From Chara braunii (Eukaryota > Streptophyta > Charophyceae > Charales > Characeae): a stretch of DNA of 28,360 nucleotides. Shown one piece after another: positions 26,931-28,360 of the stretch (position 1 is its first letter; each line of letters opens with the position of its first letter). The stretch is from NCBI GenBank assembly GCA_003427395.1, contig BFEA01000106.1:2318918-2347277 (forward strand), written 5' to 3'. The translations under genes and the position numbers were made by a program. The notes beneath the pieces were generated by a model that had not been told where the DNA came from, made no database searches, and was given only the letters and a program-made list of their open reading frames with translations.

Positions 26931-28147
26931 CCCGATTTTGGCGATGGTGGTCGTCTTCCTCTCCGCTAGCCCTAGCTATGGCGCCCAAACGCCATCTTCT
27001 TCCTCAATCTCCTCGACCAGTCCACGCGTATGGTCGCACAAGCGTTCACCAGACCTTCGTCAACACGAATTGACAAGTGAATTCCCGGTGGCGCAATAGC
27101 TCTTGAAATAGCAGCTGAGTTGAGGTCGGCTCCAGACCGGTAACGGTACCGGCTGCATTTTTGCCAGTTCCAGAACCCACCAGACTTTCCCAGGATACTG
27201 CTGCCAAACGTAGACTGGGACTTGGACTTTTCTTGTCGGGTACCGGGCCTACCAGATTTCTAATGACCCTAAATTTTCTGTCGGCCTCTTAGACTCTACC
27301 AACCTATGGGACCTAAGTACGGCACTTCGGCCGCTGGGCAATTGCAGTAGACACGAAGGAGGCAAATCCACACAAAACCGGAGTAAGATATGCAGTGGAA
27401 GCTCGTCACACAACAAAGAATTGAATAACGAATTCAGTTCTGAATTACCCCCGTCCTCCTCCAATCAATCCAGAGTACTTCATTCCGAGAATCACAACCA
27501 CGTTATCAACAACCCCAAACAACCAAAATCAAATGTTCAACGAAGTCTCACGGAGTCTTCTCCTCCTCGCCACCTCATTACACTGGCTATGGCAGCCATA
27601 GAAGCAGAACCCCCAAACTGTCACAGCGTGCCAATCTGAACTTGCACCCTCAACAATTTGCAGCGCCGGCTCAGCCCCCACACGGAAGTGCAGCGCTGGA
27701 AACCCGATGAAGAAGCAGACAACCAACCCAATACTTCACAGAAGATGGTTCCTTGTGAGGAGGAACAACGAAAGAGCTGCCTAATGGATATGACGGCAGA
27801 GCCCTAACACCACACAACGCAGTCATGTGGAAGCTCTCATGCAGCACTGCAAAACAGCATCAGCGCGCCCTTCAACTTTGGGCCCAACTCCAGCTATGGC
27901 TGGTCTTCGATCACATTCAAACGCGACACGTGGCGGCGCGCAGGAAAAGAATGAATGCGCGTGTACTGCGGGGGCGCACACCCTGGGGGCTACGCGCGGA
28001 AATGGAGAGTTCAACACTTCGCCAGGTTTTTTTTTCGGAACCCCCCCCCCCCCCTCCCCCCATTTTGTCGTTTCTTTTGTTTTGTCTTTTTTTTTGGGGG
28101 GGGGATAGGGCAGGTAGGTTCGTTGGTTGTATTCGGAAACAATCAAT
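26931..28147. other. Unassigned sequence, no supportable gene
   Basis: Frames of 60-110 residues occur on both strands (for example minus 27249-27464 and plus 27421-27639), but none shows a domain, a clear splice signal or support from a second copy. Homopolymer runs of C and G (28038-28060, 28096-28105) mark poor-complexity DNA that may be badly assembled. Confidence 0.35.
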
Positions 28148-28187
28148 CAATCAATCAATCAACCAACCAAAGTTGATTGATTGATTG
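28148..28187. repeat. Hairpin built from a tetranucleotide repeat
   Basis: (CAAT)n on the left (CAATCAATCAATCAA, 28148-28162) pairs exactly with TTGATTGATTGATTG (28173-28187) around a 10-base loop. The tetranucleotide run starts at 28140. Confidence 0.85.
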
Positions 28188-28208
28188 GGAGGGGGTCGCC
28201 CCCCCCCG

Positions 28209-28210
<2 letters not shown>

Positions 28211-28244
<34 letters not shown>
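28211..28244. repeat. (CA)n microsatellite
   Basis: About 17 CA dinucleotides after a C-rich run, with another short CA tract near 28330-28340. Confidence 0.9.
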
Positions 28245-28246
<2 letters not shown>

Positions 28247-28360
28247 CCTTCAGTCTGGCACAACCATGCTTCTTTTCTCTTTTTTTTTCCTTTGTTTTTT
28301 GTGGGGTTGTGTATAGCGAATACGACAACACACACACACAATGTGACACACATGTGCACG

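Overview
This is a repeat-dense eukaryotic nuclear window with no intact gene. It has long dinucleotide microsatellites, poly(A)/poly(T) tracts left by retroposition, several minisatellites, and two decayed L1-type LINE copies whose reading frames lie mostly on the minus strand. An AT-rich fragment coding for a plastid-type TilS (tRNA-Ile lysidine synthetase: SGGQDS motif, then a CDH motif) indicates nuclear DNA of plastid origin. As far as I know, plastid tilS survives in some streptophyte algae and not in seed-plant plastomes, so a charophyte such as Chara is my best guess. That is inference, not proof.

Layout. 1-1789: non-coding DNA with a tRNA-like pol III box pair, an inverted repeat, a target-site-like duplication around a bare oligo(T) tract, and a GA microsatellite. 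1790-2260 and 6505-6962: two direct copies of a ~470 bp dispersed repeat that bracket LINE copy 1 (minus, ~2265-6290, 5'-truncated, frameshifted). Inside the 3' region of LINE 1 lies a sequence identical to the Nextera/Tn5 mate-pair junction adapter (2749-2780), so the local order of bases is suspect. 6963-9996: tandem repeats, a composite microsatellite containing one N, and a foldback. 9995-12184: unassigned DNA with one unrecognised ORF and a diverged duplication.

12185-20310 is the most informative part. A LINE copy 2 body (ORF1-, EN-, RT- and zinc-knuckle-coding remains) runs on the minus strand from ~20310 to 13485. Its missing 3' end, with poly(A), lies on the plus strand at 12319-13193. 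Next to it is the first half of tilS on plus (about 13250-13484), while the following part of tilS lies on minus at 12185-12318. Inverting one segment, about 12319-13484, reconnects both the LINE and tilS at the same two breakpoints.

20310-23200: T/G-rich then pyrimidine-rich tandem sequence upstream of LINE 2, CA microsatellites, and a 194 bp tandem duplication. 23350-25105: a tRNA-derived SINE head, a small element with terminal inverted repeats, and three copies of a ~105 bp palindromic MITE, each with TA (once TG) at its ends, inserted into a 26 bp minisatellite whose units occur in both orientations. 25227-26572: two phase-compatible candidate exons (minus) of an unrecognised protein, separated by an intron-like stretch that holds a 51 bp x 3 tandem repeat and an A27 tract. 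The remainder is low-complexity DNA.
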